Source: Prunella strophiata (lineage: Eukaryota > Chordata > Aves > Passeriformes > Prunellidae). From it: a stretch of 64,000 nucleotides of DNA. Location: positions 44,387,490 through 44,451,489 of the forward strand of contig JAZBQD010000014.1 in assembly GCA_036583965.1 (NCBI GenBank), in the 5' to 3' direction. This document shows positions 63,536 through 64,000 of this stretch, piece after piece. A model generated the notes under the pieces. It had not been told where the DNA came from. It saw only the letters and a list, made by a program, of their open reading frames with translations, and searched no databases. Numbering within the stretch: position 1 is the stretch's first letter; each line of letters opens with the position of its first letter. Position numbers and translations under genes: made by a program.

Positions 63536-64000
63536 CTCGTGCGCGCGCGGGCGAGCGGGAGCGCGCACAGCGGGGCCGTGAGGCAGAGGCGGGAGCGAGC
63601 GGGAATGGGCGCTGGTGTCCCCGGGGCGCGGGAGGAGAGCCGTGCTGGAAGCAGCGCGGGGAAAGCGGGGTGAGAGCGCCGGGGCACGGAGGCGCGCACC
63701 GGCAGTCCTGGGCGGGATGAGAGGGGCCTCTGCAGAGCGGGAGGGGCGGAGGGGAGCGGGGCCGGGGGCGAAGGGGACTCGGCGTCCCTCCGTCCGCGCC
63801 CGTCCCGCTGGCCGTGACACATCCCCGCAGGTGGAACAGCACCCCGCGCTCTCCAGGGAGCTTGTGCGGCACCGGCTGCTGCTCGCACAGAGACGCTCGC
63901 ACGTAGTCACAGACACACAGACGCAGGCACAGATTGATGCGGGCACAGCCGCACGGGCACGGGCGTGCGCGCTGCACATGCCCGTGGGGCGGCTGAAACC

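Larger units (their letters stand above)
62640..64000. promoter_or_regulatory. CpG island, probable gene promoter and first exon
   Basis: GC content jumps from under 40% to well over 65%, and CpGs are frequent from about 62640 to the right edge. Promoter-type motifs include GC boxes (GGGGCGG at 62967-62973, 63743-63749 and 63986-63992), an inverted CCAAT box and a CRE-like element near 63.5 kb. Possible first-exon donors exist on both strands: plus GGG then GTGAGAG at 63669/63670, and minus GCAG then GTAGGG at 63257/63256. The gene direction is therefore undecided, and a bidirectional promoter is possible. Long open frames here (up to 260 codons) come from the scarcity of stop codons in GC-rich DNA, not from a recognised protein. 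I cannot name the gene. Confidence 0.88.

Noticed and set aside
62659..63979. Long reading frames on both strands of the CpG island (up to 260 codons)
   Set aside because: Stop codons are rare in GC-rich DNA, and frames are open on both strands and in several phases at once. None has a recognisable domain or consistent start context.
1..64000. tRNA, rRNA, CRISPR array or bacterial-type gene cluster
   Set aside because: No B-box-like tRNA motif in a cloverleaf context, no rRNA-like conserved block, and no regularly spaced unique spacers. The only regular array is the GT-rich minisatellite, and the repeats are those of a bird nuclear genome.

Overview
The window is AT-rich vertebrate nuclear DNA, almost certainly from a bird and most likely a songbird. 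The evidence is the interspersed repeats: two CR1 LINE 3' ends (one with the typical octamer-like tail), and several LTRs whose sequences I recognise as avian endogenous-retrovirus families common in passerines. There are no operons, Shine-Dalgarno sites or dense reading frames. The longest open frames are about the length expected by chance in 64 kb of this composition, apart from those inside a tandem repeat and a GC-rich island.

Layout. Positions 1 to about 62.3 kb are non-coding: intergenic, or the inside of a very long intron. Within this lie a minus-strand LTR-like element near 7.7-8.3 kb, a solo LTR at 10.2-10.8 kb, an LTR followed directly by a tRNA-primer-like site at 15.3-15.6 kb, a perfect 18-bp-stem hairpin at 26.9 kb, an isolated 82-bp CpG cluster at 33.9 kb, a CR1 3' end at 38.6 kb, two direct copies of a ~203-bp sequence 8.45 kb apart (41.3 and 49.8 kb), a solo LTR at 46.7-47.1 kb, a ~675-bp GT-rich minisatellite with a GC-rich flank at 50.5-51.4 kb, and an old CR1 fragment at 58.4-58.6 kb.

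From about 62.6 kb to the right edge the sequence becomes a strong CpG island with GC boxes, an inverted CCAAT box, a CRE-like element and possible splice donors on both strands. This is the only convincing gene signal: the promoter and first exon of a gene that either leaves the window to the right or runs leftward with a first intron covering much of the window. Orientation cannot be settled here. I could not name any protein-coding gene. Two minus-strand reading frames at 38.2-39.8 kb are listed only as low-confidence candidates. No new multi-gene system is visible.
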